A DNA stretch of 64,000 nt from an uncultured Chryseobacterium sp. (lineage in GTDB: Bacteria > Bacteroidota > Bacteroidia > Flavobacteriales > Weeksellaceae): positions 1-64,000 of the forward strand of contig CAJYXJ010000072.1 in NCBI GenBank assembly GCA_913778085.1, read 5' to 3'. Of the stretch, positions 1-8,741 are shown in pieces; positions within the stretch are counted from its first letter, which is position 1, and every line of letters starts with the position of its first letter. Both the position numbers and the translations under genes were made by a program. The notes under the pieces are model-generated. The model searched no databases. It saw only the letters and a list, made by a program, of their open reading frames with translations, and was not told the origin of the DNA.

Positions 1-169
1 TTTATAAATTGCCACTGAGTTTGGGTTAGATCGGTTGAATACATTGACGTTTTGTTTTGCAACATTAAAATGGCAATTTTTTTTCAGTTTTTAACCCTTA
101 CTCTTTTTTTATTCTAATTTTTAAACAAGCTCTTAAAATTAAACGCAAAAAAATAAATTCCCCCTCAAA

Positions 170-201
170 TTTGCCCACCCAATTTTTTAAAAGTAATTTT
201 G
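170..201 (+). promoter_or_regulatory. Bacteroidota-type promoter of purA
   Basis: A TTTG box at 170-173 is followed after 20 bp by TAATTTTG at 194-201, which fits the TTTG/TAnnTTTG promoter of Bacteroidota. The purA start lies 26 bp after the second box, giving a short leader. The remaining bases 1-169 are A/T-rich and show no gene. Confidence 0.6.
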
Positions 202-226
202 CATGAATCTAAAATAAAAGTAAAAT

Positions 227-1513
227 ATGTCAACTTACGTAGTTGTAGGTCTTCAGTACGGAGATGAAGGGAAAGGAAAAATCACGGATGTTTTATCGGC
301 AAAATCGGACTATGTGGTGCGCTTCCAGGGGGGCGACAATGCAGGTCACACGGTATATGTGGGTGAAGAGAAATTCGTGTTGCACCTTCTTCCGTCGGGA
401 GTTCTTCAGTGCAAAGGGAAGTGCATCATTGCCAACGGCGTGGTGGTAAACCCTAAATCTTTCATTAAGGAGGTGAACCAGATCGAGAGCAAAGGCTTGA
501 GAACGGATCATATTTTCATCAGCAGAAGAGCGCATGTCATTATGCCGTACCATATTCTTCTGGATACCTACCGTGAGGAAGAGCACGGCGGAACGCAGAT
601 CGGAACGACCAAAAAAGGGATCGGACCTTGCTACGAAGACAAGATCGCCAGAGTGGGCATCAGAATGATCGACCTTCTGAACCCGGAGATCCTGAGAGAC
701 AAAATCGAGAAAAACTTAAAAATCAAAAATTCTCTTTTCGAGAAATATTTCGGAAAACCGACACTGGATGTTGAAGAAATCTACAACGAGTACCTGGAAA
801 TCGGAAAACAGCTTCAGGATAGAATCGTAGATACGGAACTGGAACTGAATGAAGCCATCAGAGACGGGAAAAATGTTTTGTTTGAAGGGGCGCAGGCTTT
901 GATGCTTGACATCGACTTCGGAACGTATCCGTACGTAACATCCTCTTCACCTTCTACCGGAGGAGTTTGTACCGGAGCAGGAGTGCCGCCGACTTCCCTT
1001 CAGAACCTGATCGGGGTGGCAAAAGCTTACTGTACAAGAGTAGGAAACGGGCCTTTCCCATCCGAATTGGACAACGAGTTAGGAGAAAGCATCAGACAGA
1101 TCGGTGGTGAATTCGGAGCAACGACGGGAAGACCGAGAAGAACCGGTTGGTTAGATCTTGTTTCTTTGAAGCACGCTTGTATGATCAACGGAATCAACAA
1201 TTTGGTAATCACAAAACTAGACGTTCTTACCGGCATCGAAAACCTGAAAGTGGTTACCCATTACAAAACGGAAGACGGAAAAATCATCGATTATTTCACT
1301 TCTTCTACCGAAAAATTGTACAACTACGAGCCGATCTACCAGGATTTACCGGGCTGGAACGAAGACATCACCAAAGCAAGAAGCTACGACGAACTTCCGG
1401 ATACCGCTCAGAAATACATCGAGTTTATCGAGAAATATTTAGGAATCAATGTATATCTTGTTTCTGTAGGCCCTGAAAGAAGCCAGAATATCATCAGAAA
1501 AGAATTGTTCTAA
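227..1513 (+). CDS. purA: Adenylosuccinate synthetase
   Basis: This cytoplasmic enzyme makes adenylosuccinate from IMP, aspartate and GTP, the first step from IMP to AMP. The 428-residue length is normal for PurA. The N-terminal GDEGKGK loop (residues 12-18, with catalytic Asp13) and the GGDNAGHT segment ending in His41 are present, and the arginine-rich GRPRRTGW motif sits near residue 300. The start follows a good promoter and gives the conserved N-terminus. A strong hairpin terminator follows, so it appears to be transcribed alone. Confidence 0.98.
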   Translation: MSTYVVVGLQYGDEGKGKITDVLSAKSDYVVRFQGGDNAGHTVYVGEEKFVLHLLPSGVLQCKGKCIIANGVVVNPKSFIKEVNQIESKGLRTDHIFISRRAHVIMPYHILLDTYREEEHGGTQIGTTKKGIGPCYEDKIARVGIRMIDLLNPEILRDKIEKNLKIKNSLFEKYFGKPTLDVEEIYNEYLEIGKQLQDRIVDTELELNEAIRDGKNVLFEGAQALMLDIDFGTYPYVTSSSPSTGGVCTGAGVPPTSLQNLIGVAKAYCTRVGNGPFPSELDNELGESIRQIGGEFGATTGRPRRTGWLDLVSLKHACMINGINNLVITKLDVLTGIENLKVVTHYKTEDGKIIDYFTSSTEKLYNYEPIYQDLPGWNEDITKARSYDELPDTAQKYIEFIEKYLGINVYLVSVGPERSQNIIRKELF

Positions 1514-1534
1514 CCGAAGAATTTTAAAATAAAG

Positions 1535-1566
1535 AAAAGAGACTGTCACCGCGACGGTCTCTTTTT
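1535..1566 (+). terminator. Rho-independent terminator of purA
   Basis: GAGACTGTC (1539-1547) pairs with GACGGTCTC (1553-1561) through a 5-base loop, with one T-G wobble, and a T run follows. It lies 22 bp behind the purA stop. Confidence 0.85.
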
Positions 1567-1687
1567 CTATTTTATGGGTTCAGTTTAAGCTTGAAAACCC
1601 AGAAACACCTTTTTAAGCTTTTTTCCATAACATCCAGTTACCATTACCATCAACCATCAACTATTACCCATTAACTATCATCTAATT

Positions 1688-1861
1688 TTATCCACAACAG
1701 CCAGAAGCCAAAAGCCAACAGCCAATTGCCATTTGGAGTCGGGAACCTGCTTTCCGCTGTATCTTTTTCGCCTTGCTGTAGCCCATCTGGAAAAAGGATG
1801 CCGCTGCAATCAGGACTAGGGCGGAAGTCATCATCATCAACTGATCCCAAAGCATAAACAT
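1688..1861 (-). CDS. Possible small membrane protein (57 aa)
   Basis: A 57-codon reading frame starts with ATG at 1861 in a 600-bp gap. Residues 8-25 form one hydrophobic stretch and are followed by a basic KAKKIQRK segment, as in small single-pass membrane proteins. An AGGG lies about 8 bases before the start. The last 15 codons run into low-complexity DNA rich in AGCCA repeats, so the C-terminus may not be original. I do not recognise a family. It is just as likely to be a chance frame; the rest of 1570-2116 holds no other gene. Confidence 0.25.
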   Translation of the reverse strand: MFMLWDQLMMMTSALVLIAAASFFQMGYSKAKKIQRKAGSRLQMAIGCWLLASGCCG

Positions 1862-1919
1862 TCGTATTCCCTAAGACTGAACTGTTCAGTTACTGATATT
1901 CTTTTTTAAGTGAAGCTCA

Positions 1920-1987
1920 CCCGGCATTCAGCTTGCTTCTTCCAGCATTTTTTCGCTTTCTTATTCGTAACATAGTTAAAATCACGT
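1920..1987. repeat. Degenerate remnant of the IS982-related MITE family
   Basis: CGGCATTCAGCTTGCTTCT and the following TTCCAGC closely match the right-hand half of the elements at 23810, 31871 and 45744. A possible decayed end (ATCACGT) lies at 1981-1987. No left end and no target duplication were found, so this is at most a fragment. Confidence 0.4.
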
Positions 1988-2116
1988 CATCTTTATACGA
2001 TATTAAATAAATATGCGTTTTTGATAATATAGTGGCAGATATTTTGTTTCTATTTTATTATTTACCGCGAAATGGTAAAGAACTAATAATCTAAATAATG
2101 CTTAAATTTTAAAACA

Positions 2117-2950
2117 ATGAAAAACATGCATCAGAATCAAGAATTTCGTTTCAATGAAATTCTTTTCGAACACCGCAACAAAGAATACGGTGCCTATGTC
2201 TTAAGAAATGAATCAGACCGGATTTTAACCAAAGCGCTTTTTATTGGTGCGAGTCTGCTGGCAGCAGTTTCCATAACACCTTTTGTTATCAAGGCATTCC
2301 AGTCTGAACCGGTTAAGGATCTTAGAATTTATGAAAAATCTCATATTTTTAAACAGGTGACAACTCCTGAAAAGGATCCTCCTGCTCCCATTAAACCACA
2401 GCCAGCTCCGGAAAGAATCAAGACAATAGACAAAACTCTTCCCGAACCAAAAGCAGTTGTAAGAAATGAAAAGAAGGAAAGGACTCCTAAAGATGAACAG
2501 AATGCAGTGGCGAGCACTCAGACATCAGATGGCAAGGAAGTGCCTAATGTAAAATATGTGCCGATTGCTCCGCCGATCAATGCCGGAGGTAATGGAGCTA
2601 GTACGGAGCCGGTTAAAGTACAGCCTAAAGAAGATAATACTCCTAGAACTACTGTTGATGTAGAAGCCAGCTTTATTGGAGGACTTGACGCATTTAGAAA
2701 TAAAGTAATGAATAATTTTGACGGATCTGGATTTGATTCAGATGAGGTAATGAGAACGACGATTACCTTCATCGTAGAAAAAGATGGAACTATTTCAGGA
2801 CTCAAAGCTGATGGTAAAAATGCAGACTTTAACAGTGAGGCTTTAAGAACTATCAGAAATATTAAAGGCAAATGGGTTCCGGCTAAGGTTAATGGTCAAT
2901 CTGTCCGCAGCTATTTCAAGTTTCCGATCTCAATGAAGCTTGATAATTAA
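2117..2950 (+). CDS. TonB-like energy transducer
   Basis: TonB-type proteins couple the inner-membrane proton motive force to outer-membrane transporters. The 277-residue protein starts with a cytoplasmic segment containing FEHRNKEYGAYVLR, the signature start of Bacteroidota TonB proteins. One membrane helix follows at about residues 40-60, then a proline/lysine/glutamate-rich periplasmic linker (about 75-180), then a C-terminal TonB fold (about 190-277) ending in FKFPISMKLDN. No ExbB/ExbD lies next to it, so it probably uses a motor encoded elsewhere. It stands alone between two intergenic gaps. Confidence 0.85.
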   Translation: MKNMHQNQEFRFNEILFEHRNKEYGAYVLRNESDRILTKALFIGASLLAAVSITPFVIKAFQSEPVKDLRIYEKSHIFKQVTTPEKDPPAPIKPQPAPERIKTIDKTLPEPKAVVRNEKKERTPKDEQNAVASTQTSDGKEVPNVKYVPIAPPINAGGNGASTEPVKVQPKEDNTPRTTVDVEASFIGGLDAFRNKVMNNFDGSGFDSDEVMRTTITFIVEKDGTISGLKADGKNADFNSEALRTIRNIKGKWVPAKVNGQSVRSYFKFPISMKLDN

Positions 2951-3086
2951 CATAAAAACAAATCTTAAACACTTATCCACAAAGAATTTTTTTTGTGGAT
3001 AATTTTTTTTATAGCTAAATGGCTTATTAACAATATTTTAACTCAAATTTCGTTTTACCTGTTCATTAAGAGCACGGAAAAATGTG

Positions 3087-3094
3087 TATTTTTG
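3087..3094 (+). promoter_or_regulatory. -7 element of the parA promoter
   Basis: TATTTTTG matches TAnnTTTG and ends 18 bp before the ATG at 3113. This supports 3113 as the start rather than the upstream in-frame ATG at 2993. Confidence 0.5.
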
Positions 3095-3112
3095 AAACCT
3101 AAAGTTCTAACA

Positions 3113-3886
3113 ATGGCAAAAATCATAGGTATCGCTAATCAGAAAGGAGGAGTTGGGAAAACCACAACCGCTGTAAATTTAGCTGCAGCACTAGGGGTAT
3201 TGGAAAAGAAGATATTAATTATCGATGCTGATCCCCAGGCAAATGCAACGTCGGGATTGGGTGTGGAAGATGTACGCTATTCTACGTATAACCTTTTAGA
3301 ACACAGTGTTGATACGGCAAAATGCATCAAGCAGACGGCAACGCCGAATCTGGACATCGTTCCCTCCCACATCGACCTCGTAGCCGCTGAGATCGAACTG
3401 GTGGATAAAGAAGAGCGTGAATATATGCTGAAGAAAGCATTGGAAAGCGTAAGAGCAGATTATGATTATATTATCATCGACTGTGCGCCGAGTCTCGGTT
3501 TAATTACCGTAAATGCCCTTACGGCAGCAGACTCCGTGATCATCCCGATCCAGTGTGAATATTTTGCATTGGAAGGTCTTGGGAAATTACTGAACACTAT
3601 CAAAAATGTTCAGAAAATCCACAATAAAGACCTGGACATCGAAGGTTTGCTTCTTACCATGTACGACAGCCGTCTGAGATTATCCAATCAGGTAGTAGAA
3701 GAGGTAAACTCCCACTTCCCGGAAATGGTTTTCGAAACCATCATCAGCAGAAACGTAAGGTTGAGCGAAGCACCGAGCTTTGGAGAAAGCATCCTGAACT
3801 ACGATGCCGAAAGCAAAGGAGCCATTCAGTATATTCAACTGGCAGAAGAAGTTTTATTGAAAAACGAAAAATTAGTAAAGAATTAA
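3113..3886 (+). CDS. parA: Chromosome partitioning ATPase ParA
   Basis: ParA is a deviant Walker ATPase that segregates the chromosomal origin with ParB bound to parS. From the chosen start the protein has 257 residues, the usual length. KGGVGKTT (residues 11-18) is the deviant Walker A motif, and IIDADPQANAT and IIIDCAPSLG are the next two nucleotide-binding motifs. An in-frame extension to 2993 would add 40 hydrophobic, unconserved residues overlapping the promoter, so I rejected it. parB follows after 34 bp. Confidence 0.95.
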   Translation: MAKIIGIANQKGGVGKTTTAVNLAAALGVLEKKILIIDADPQANATSGLGVEDVRYSTYNLLEHSVDTAKCIKQTATPNLDIVPSHIDLVAAEIELVDKEEREYMLKKALESVRADYDYIIIDCAPSLGLITVNALTAADSVIIPIQCEYFALEGLGKLLNTIKNVQKIHNKDLDIEGLLLTMYDSRLRLSNQVVEEVNSHFPEMVFETIISRNVRLSEAPSFGESILNYDAESKGAIQYIQLAEEVLLKNEKLVKN

Positions 3887-3920
3887 AAGCAGCTAGCCGA
3901 GCTAAACGCTAAAAACAGAT

Positions 3921-4811
3921 ATGAAGGATAAAAAAAGAGCGATGGGACGTGGTTTGGGCGCAATTCTTAGTGCCGAATCCAAAGCAACAATCAACTCTGC
4001 TACCGATGAGGGGGCAGATAAGTTTGTGGGAAATATTGTAGAAATTGCATTAGAAGATATTTATCCCAACTCGACCCAGCCAAGAACTTATTTTGACGAA
4101 AAAGCATTGAACGAACTGGCACTGTCCATTAAAAATTTAGGAGTAATTCAGCCTATTACCCTAAGAAAAGACGGTGGAAAGTTCGAAATTATATCCGGGG
4201 AAAGACGTTACCGCGCAAGTAAAATTGCAGGCCTGGAATCCATTCCGGCTTACATTCGTCTGGTAAACGACCAGGAGCTTCTGGAAATGGCCCTTGTGGA
4301 AAACATCCAGCGTGAAGACCTTGACGCGATTGAGATTGCGTTAACCTATCAGCGGCTAATGGAGGAGATCGGTCTTACACAGGAAAACCTGAGCCACAGG
4401 GTCGGAAAGGACAGAAGTACCATTACCAATTCAATCAGATTGCTGAGATTGAATCCGGATATTCAGAATGCCATCCGCAGCGGTGAGATTTCTGCAGGAC
4501 ACGGAAGAGCGATCATCAGCCTGGAAAGCGAAGAGCACCAGCAGATCCTTTTTGAGTTGATCATTAAAGAAAAGCTGAATGTACGCCAGGCTGAGCAGGC
4601 AGCCACAGCGATTAAAAACCCAAAATCTCCAGCTGCAAAAAAAGCAAAAGCAGAGCTTTCAAACAACTATAAAAGAGCGCAGAAGACCATCGCAGATATT
4701 CTGGATGTAAAAGTCGAAATCAAAGCCGCTCCAAACGGAAAAAAAGGGAAAATTGTTCTGGATTTCAAAAATGAAGATGAGCTGGAATACATTTTATCCC
4801 ACATTAAATAA
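3921..4811 (+). CDS. parB: Chromosome partitioning protein ParB
   Basis: ParB is a CTP-dependent DNA clamp that loads at parS sites. The 296-residue protein has an N-terminal KKRAMGRGLGAIL start, the ParB/Srx nuclease-like domain with the GERRYRA motif (about residues 93-99), a central helix-turn-helix region (about 140-200) with GKDRSTITN, and a C-terminal dimerisation segment. It is cotranscribed with parA. No parS palindrome was spotted in this window, so the sites are probably elsewhere around the origin. Confidence 0.95.
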   Translation: MKDKKRAMGRGLGAILSAESKATINSATDEGADKFVGNIVEIALEDIYPNSTQPRTYFDEKALNELALSIKNLGVIQPITLRKDGGKFEIISGERRYRASKIAGLESIPAYIRLVNDQELLEMALVENIQREDLDAIEIALTYQRLMEEIGLTQENLSHRVGKDRSTITNSIRLLRLNPDIQNAIRSGEISAGHGRAIISLESEEHQQILFELIIKEKLNVRQAEQAATAIKNPKSPAAKKAKAELSNNYKRAQKTIADILDVKVEIKAAPNGKKGKIVLDFKNEDELEYILSHIK

Positions 4812-5453
4812 ATGAAAAAAATACTGTTCACCTTTTTTCTGTGCATTTTTGCTTTCGCCTCGTCACAGGTAAATCCCAACGATACGATCCGGGTAGATTA
4901 CCGTCCGAAAGACAGTATAGGTGTGGAAAGAAACAATACCAAAACCGAAGCGAAAGTAGTTTCGGACCTGGAAAAAGCAAACGGGCCTACACAGAAAACC
5001 CTGAAGCTGAATCCTACAAAAGCAGGTTTGTATTCTGCCGTTCTTCCGGGACTGGGGCAGGTGTACAACAAAAAATACTGGAAAGTTCCCATTGTATTGG
5101 GAGCCGTAGGAACGGGAGTCGGGATCGCCATCTGGAATGATAATCAGTATAAAAAATACCGTGGGTACTACATCGCCAAGCTCAACGGAACCCCGAATGA
5201 ATTCGTAGATACCCATCCTTGGCTGGATAAGACAGCATTGGGAAATGCACAGGACAGGTCTAAAAGACAGCGCGATTATGCCATCGCCATCAGTGGCCTT
5301 ATTTACATCCTGAACATTGTGGATGCGGTAGTAGATGCACATCTGTACGAATCCCGCCGTGATCCGGATCTTACCCTGAATCCTACTATGGTTCAGGATC
5401 AATACGGCATTGCTCCTCCGAAGACGGGTATTAGTTTAAGTTACAGATTTTAA
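4812..5453 (+). CDS. DUF5683 family envelope protein
   Basis: The ATG directly abuts the parB stop, which indicates translational coupling. The 213-residue protein has a signal peptide (about residues 1-19, ending FASSQ). A hydrophobic, glycine-rich core at about 75-110 holds LPGLGQVYNKKYWK, the DUF5683 signature. The C-terminus ends in SLSYRF, with a terminal aromatic residue like many outer-membrane-targeted proteins. The function of the family is unknown, but its place between parB and dapB is conserved in Flavobacteriia. Confidence 0.8.
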   Translation: MKKILFTFFLCIFAFASSQVNPNDTIRVDYRPKDSIGVERNNTKTEAKVVSDLEKANGPTQKTLKLNPTKAGLYSAVLPGLGQVYNKKYWKVPIVLGAVGTGVGIAIWNDNQYKKYRGYYIAKLNGTPNEFVDTHPWLDKTALGNAQDRSKRQRDYAIAISGLIYILNIVDAVVDAHLYESRRDPDLTLNPTMVQDQYGIAPPKTGISLSYRF

Positions 5454-5589
5454 AAAATAATATAACTGCTTTAATTACGCCGTTGCTGCGTGAAACGCAC
5501 CTTCGCGAGTAAAAATAGGAAGAAAGATTTTTAAACAAAAACTTTGCGATCTTTGCGTTAGAAATATAAGCGGAAAAACAAATAAAAAT

Positions 5590-6291
5590 ATGAAAATAGC
5601 ATTGGTTGGATACGGTAAAATGGGGAAAATCATCGACGAAATTGCCACTAAAAGAGGCCATGAAATCGTTGCCCGGTTAAAGGAAACCCCAACTGCTGAA
5701 AACCTGAATAACCCGGACGTTGTTATCGAGTTTTCCCTGCCCGAAGTGGCTTATGAAAACATTAAGGCCTGTCTGGAAAATAAAATTCCTGTCATCTGCG
5801 GAACCACCGGCTGGCTGGAAAAGAAGCCTGAAATCGAAAAACTGGCAGAGGAGAACGGAACAGCTTTCCTTTATGGCTCCAATTTCAGCTTAGGTGTAAA
5901 TCTCTTTTTTGCCTTAAATGAAAAACTGGCAGACCTCATGAAGAATGTAGATGGGTACTCCTGCCAGCTGGAAGAAATTCACCACGTTCATAAAAAAGAT
6001 GCTCCGAGCGGAACAGCGATTTCCATCGCAGAAGGAATCTTTAAGCATCATCCTAAATTTGATTCCTGGAAGCTGGAAGAGACACAGGATAATCAATTGG
6101 GTATTTTTGCCATCCGCGAAGATGAGGTTCCCGGCACACACAGCGTTTTCTACAGAAGCGAAGTGGATGAGATCGAAATCAAACATACGGCATTCAACAG
6201 AAATGGTTTTGCATTGGGCGCAGTAGTCGCTGCGGAATGGATTAAAGATAAAAAAGGAAATTTCGCAATGAAAGATGTTTTGGGGCTTTAA
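5590..6291 (+). CDS. dapB: 4-hydroxy-tetrahydrodipicolinate reductase
   Basis: DapB reduces hydroxy-tetrahydrodipicolinate with NAD(P)H in lysine and diaminopimelate synthesis. The 233-residue protein has the Rossmann motif VGYGKMGK (residues 5-12), the substrate loop CGTTGW, and the active-site segment HHVHKKDAPSGTA with the catalytic His and Lys. It is about 40 residues shorter than the E. coli enzyme, which is normal for Bacteroidota and not a truncation. The 136-bp leader contains CTTTGCG repeats typical of intergenic DNA in these genomes. Confidence 0.95.
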   Translation: MKIALVGYGKMGKIIDEIATKRGHEIVARLKETPTAENLNNPDVVIEFSLPEVAYENIKACLENKIPVICGTTGWLEKKPEIEKLAEENGTAFLYGSNFSLGVNLFFALNEKLADLMKNVDGYSCQLEEIHHVHKKDAPSGTAISIAEGIFKHHPKFDSWKLEETQDNQLGIFAIREDEVPGTHSVFYRSEVDEIEIKHTAFNRNGFALGAVVAAEWIKDKKGNFAMKDVLGL

Positions 6292-6401
6292 TCTGTAACA
6301 AAATCCCTAAATTGCAAACTCATTGGTAGAGCTGATAGGCATTAAATAGTACACATTGCTTATTATCCATTACTCATATTATAGATTAGGCACAAAAATT
6401 T

Positions 6402-8057
6402 ATGAATTATTTTTTAACGTATGCAGTTTATGTTCTCATTTTATCAGTATTGATGGGAATTTCCACTTGGAAGCTGTTTAAGAAACTGGGATATAATCCG
6501 TTATTCGCTTTTATCCCTTTCTACAATTATTTCCTTATTTTAAAAGAAACAAACCATCCGAAATGGTGGGCTGTTTTATCATATCTGCCTATTGTAGGAC
6601 CGATCATGATGTCTGTTTTCCATTTGTATTTAATGAGCAAATTTGGAAAAACCTTGTTTAAGGACAAGCTTCTTACCGTAATTCTGCCGTTTATTTATAT
6701 GGCTGCAGTAAATTATGGAAAAGACGTAGAATTGGAAGATGAAAATGACCTGTTCCTGACAGATGAAGAGAAAAATGCCAAAAAGAAAGATTCCTTTATC
6801 GGATCGGTAACCTTTGCGGTAGTTTTTGCAACCATTATCCACGTTTTTGTAACCCAGCCTTTTGGAATCCCGACGGGATCTATGGAAAGGACGTTGCTGG
6901 TAGGTGATTTCCTTTTCGTAAATAAATGGAGCTACGGATACCGTCTGCCGATGCGTCCGCTGGCCATTCCATTCTTACAGGGAACTATTATGGATACTGG
7001 TGAAAAAGGAAACCCGAAAGATGATCCGAAATCGTATGTTGATGCGGTAAAGCTCCCTTACGAAAGAATTTTACAGTTCAATAAGCCTCAGAAAAAAGAC
7101 ATCGTTGTTTTCAACTATCCGCAAGATTCCGTACATACAGCCATCGATAGAAAAGATCCGTATGTTAAAAGATGTGTTGCCGTAGCAGGTGATACATTTG
7201 AGATGAGGGCCGGAAGGCTTTTTGTGAACGGAAAGCCGGAAACGGTTTTGGGAGACCAGGAAGTTCAGCATGCTTATACGGTGAATACAGGGACGCAGCT
7301 GGATATCCCAAGTATGTATAATACATACGGATTCCTGCCGGTGAGAGAAATGCAGAATGAAAAAGGTGGATTTACCTACATGTTCCAGGGACTTACCGAT
7401 AAGACTGCCAAAGAGATCAAAACCTTGCCGAATGTAATCAGTATGGAAGAAAACATCTATCCGAAAGATTCCGCAACGATTTCATATAAACTAAACGCTG
7501 ATAAAACCGCATACACGAAAAGCATCGACACCACCCAGTCTATTTTCCCGATCAACAAACCGTGGAACCAGGATTGGTACGGTCCTTTAAAAATTCCTAA
7601 AAAAGGTGATGTAGTAACCATTAACCAGGAATCTCTTCCGACTTACCAGTGGATTATCTCCGAATATGAGCACAACAGCCTGGAAAATGAAAACGGTAAA
7701 ATCTTTATCAACGGAAAAGAAACCAACCAATATACGATCCAGCAGGATTATTATATGATGATCGGGGATAACCGTGATGCGTCATTGGACGCCAGATTCT
7801 TCGGTTTCGTTCCTGAAGAAAATATTGTCGGAAAGCCGATGTTTACATGGATGAGTTTACAGGGTGCATTTAAGGATGCAAGTTCGTCCTATCAGGCACC
7901 ATTTAAAATCCGTTGGGAGAGAATGTTCAAAGCCACAAACACCGGGGAGGCCAATAAAACTTCTTACTGGTGGATTGCAGCGATGATCCTGATCTTATTC
8001 TTCGGATGGGAATATTTCGTTAAATTATTCAGAAAGAAAAAGACAGGCGAAGATTAA
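6402..8057 (+). CDS. lepB: Signal peptidase I, enlarged Bacteroidota form
   Basis: This inner-membrane protease removes Sec/Tat signal peptides. At 551 residues it is far longer than typical LepB. The N-terminus (about 1-105) is an extra DUF5684-like membrane domain with three to four helices. A further helix (about 133-152) anchors the protease domain. Catalytic Ser160 lies in GIPTGSMERTLLVGD and catalytic Lys256 in YVKRCVAVAGD; GDNRDASLDARFFGFV forms the C-terminal box. About 200 residues are inserted between the Lys and the last box. A final helix (about 525-543) and a KKKTGED tail follow. Confidence 0.95.
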   Translation: MNYFLTYAVYVLILSVLMGISTWKLFKKLGYNPLFAFIPFYNYFLILKETNHPKWWAVLSYLPIVGPIMMSVFHLYLMSKFGKTLFKDKLLTVILPFIYMAAVNYGKDVELEDENDLFLTDEEKNAKKKDSFIGSVTFAVVFATIIHVFVTQPFGIPTGSMERTLLVGDFLFVNKWSYGYRLPMRPLAIPFLQGTIMDTGEKGNPKDDPKSYVDAVKLPYERILQFNKPQKKDIVVFNYPQDSVHTAIDRKDPYVKRCVAVAGDTFEMRAGRLFVNGKPETVLGDQEVQHAYTVNTGTQLDIPSMYNTYGFLPVREMQNEKGGFTYMFQGLTDKTAKEIKTLPNVISMEENIYPKDSATISYKLNADKTAYTKSIDTTQSIFPINKPWNQDWYGPLKIPKKGDVVTINQESLPTYQWIISEYEHNSLENENGKIFINGKETNQYTIQQDYYMMIGDNRDASLDARFFGFVPEENIVGKPMFTWMSLQGAFKDASSSYQAPFKIRWERMFKATNTGEANKTSYWWIAAMILILFFGWEYFVKLFRKKKTGED

Positions 8058-8080
8058 TAAGTTAAAATAAATATAAATAG

Positions 8081-8112
8081 AATGAAGTATTTGAAAAAAT
8101 ACTTCATTTTTG
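8081..8112 (+). terminator. Terminator of lepB overlapping the wbqC promoter region
   Basis: AATGAAGTATTT (8081-8092) pairs perfectly with AAATACTTCATT (8097-8108) and a T run follows. The 3' arm continues into CATTTTTG (8105-8112), a near match to a -7 promoter element 4 bp before the wbqC ATG. Confidence 0.75.
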
Positions 8113-8116
8113 CATT

Positions 8117-8740
8117 ATGAATATGAAGAATGTATTATTACCGGTATTTTATTTACCGCCGATTTCATGGTTTTCCGTATTTCTTGATCCTGAAAACGAA
8201 ATCCTTTTTGAACAGTTTGAAAGCTTTCCCAAGCAGACCTACAGGAACCGGGCCAATATCTATGGAGCCAACGGCAAACTTTCACTGATTATTCCTATCG
8301 CTCACAACGGGAGCCGGGCCTTTAAAGAGATTGAAATTGCTCACCGTGAAGACTGGAGGAATCTGCATTGGAAGTCCATTAAAACCGCTTATCAGAGTTC
8401 TCCCTATTTTGAGTTTTATGAGGATAAATTAAAAAAAATTTACGATCTGAAAGAAAAATATGTACTGGATTTCAACCTTAAAGCACTTGAAGTGATCCAG
8501 CAGATTCTTAAAACCGAAAAGGCATACTCTTTGAATACCGAATATATCAAAATTCCGGAAGAAATCAGTTTCAGGGAAAAATTCTCAGCCAAGCATCCTT
8601 CGGAATCTGAAATGGAAGAATACTATCAGACCTTTTCCGACAAATCAGGATTTTTGGAAGATTTATCAATTCTGGACCTTATCTGTAACAAAGGGCCGGA
8701 ATCGATGACTTATATTAAAAATATTAAACAATCATATTAG
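8117..8740 (+). CDS. WbqC family protein
   Basis: The 207-residue protein matches the WbqC-like family, found in polysaccharide loci and widely in Bacteroidota; its biochemical role is not settled. Visible family features are the N-terminal LPVFYLPPISWFSVF, the FPKQTYRNRANIYGANGKLSLIIPI segment in two conserved blocks, and DWRNLHWKSIKTAYQSSPYF. The start codon lies within 5 bp of a promoter-like box, so the mRNA may have almost no leader. A secreted protease gene follows one base after the stop. Confidence 0.85.
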   Translation: MNMKNVLLPVFYLPPISWFSVFLDPENEILFEQFESFPKQTYRNRANIYGANGKLSLIIPIAHNGSRAFKEIEIAHREDWRNLHWKSIKTAYQSSPYFEFYEDKLKKIYDLKEKYVLDFNLKALEVIQQILKTEKAYSLNTEYIKIPEEISFREKFSAKHPSESEMEEYYQTFSDKSGFLEDLSILDLICNKGPESMTYIKNIKQSY

Positions 8741-8741
8741 C

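Noticed and set aside
1790-1987. A full fourth MITE copy
   Set aside because: Only the right-half motif is recognisable; no left end and no 7-bp duplication could be found.
3113-4811. Plasmid or phage origin suggested by parA/parB
   Set aside because: The neighbours are core chromosomal genes (dapB, lepB) in an order known for flavobacterial chromosomes.
4863-5402. Long antisense frame across the DUF5683 gene
   Set aside because: It is a shadow of the sense gene, which has a signal peptide, family motifs and coupling to parB.
5590-6291. Truncated dapB
   Set aside because: The shorter length relative to E. coli is normal in this phylum and all catalytic motifs are present.
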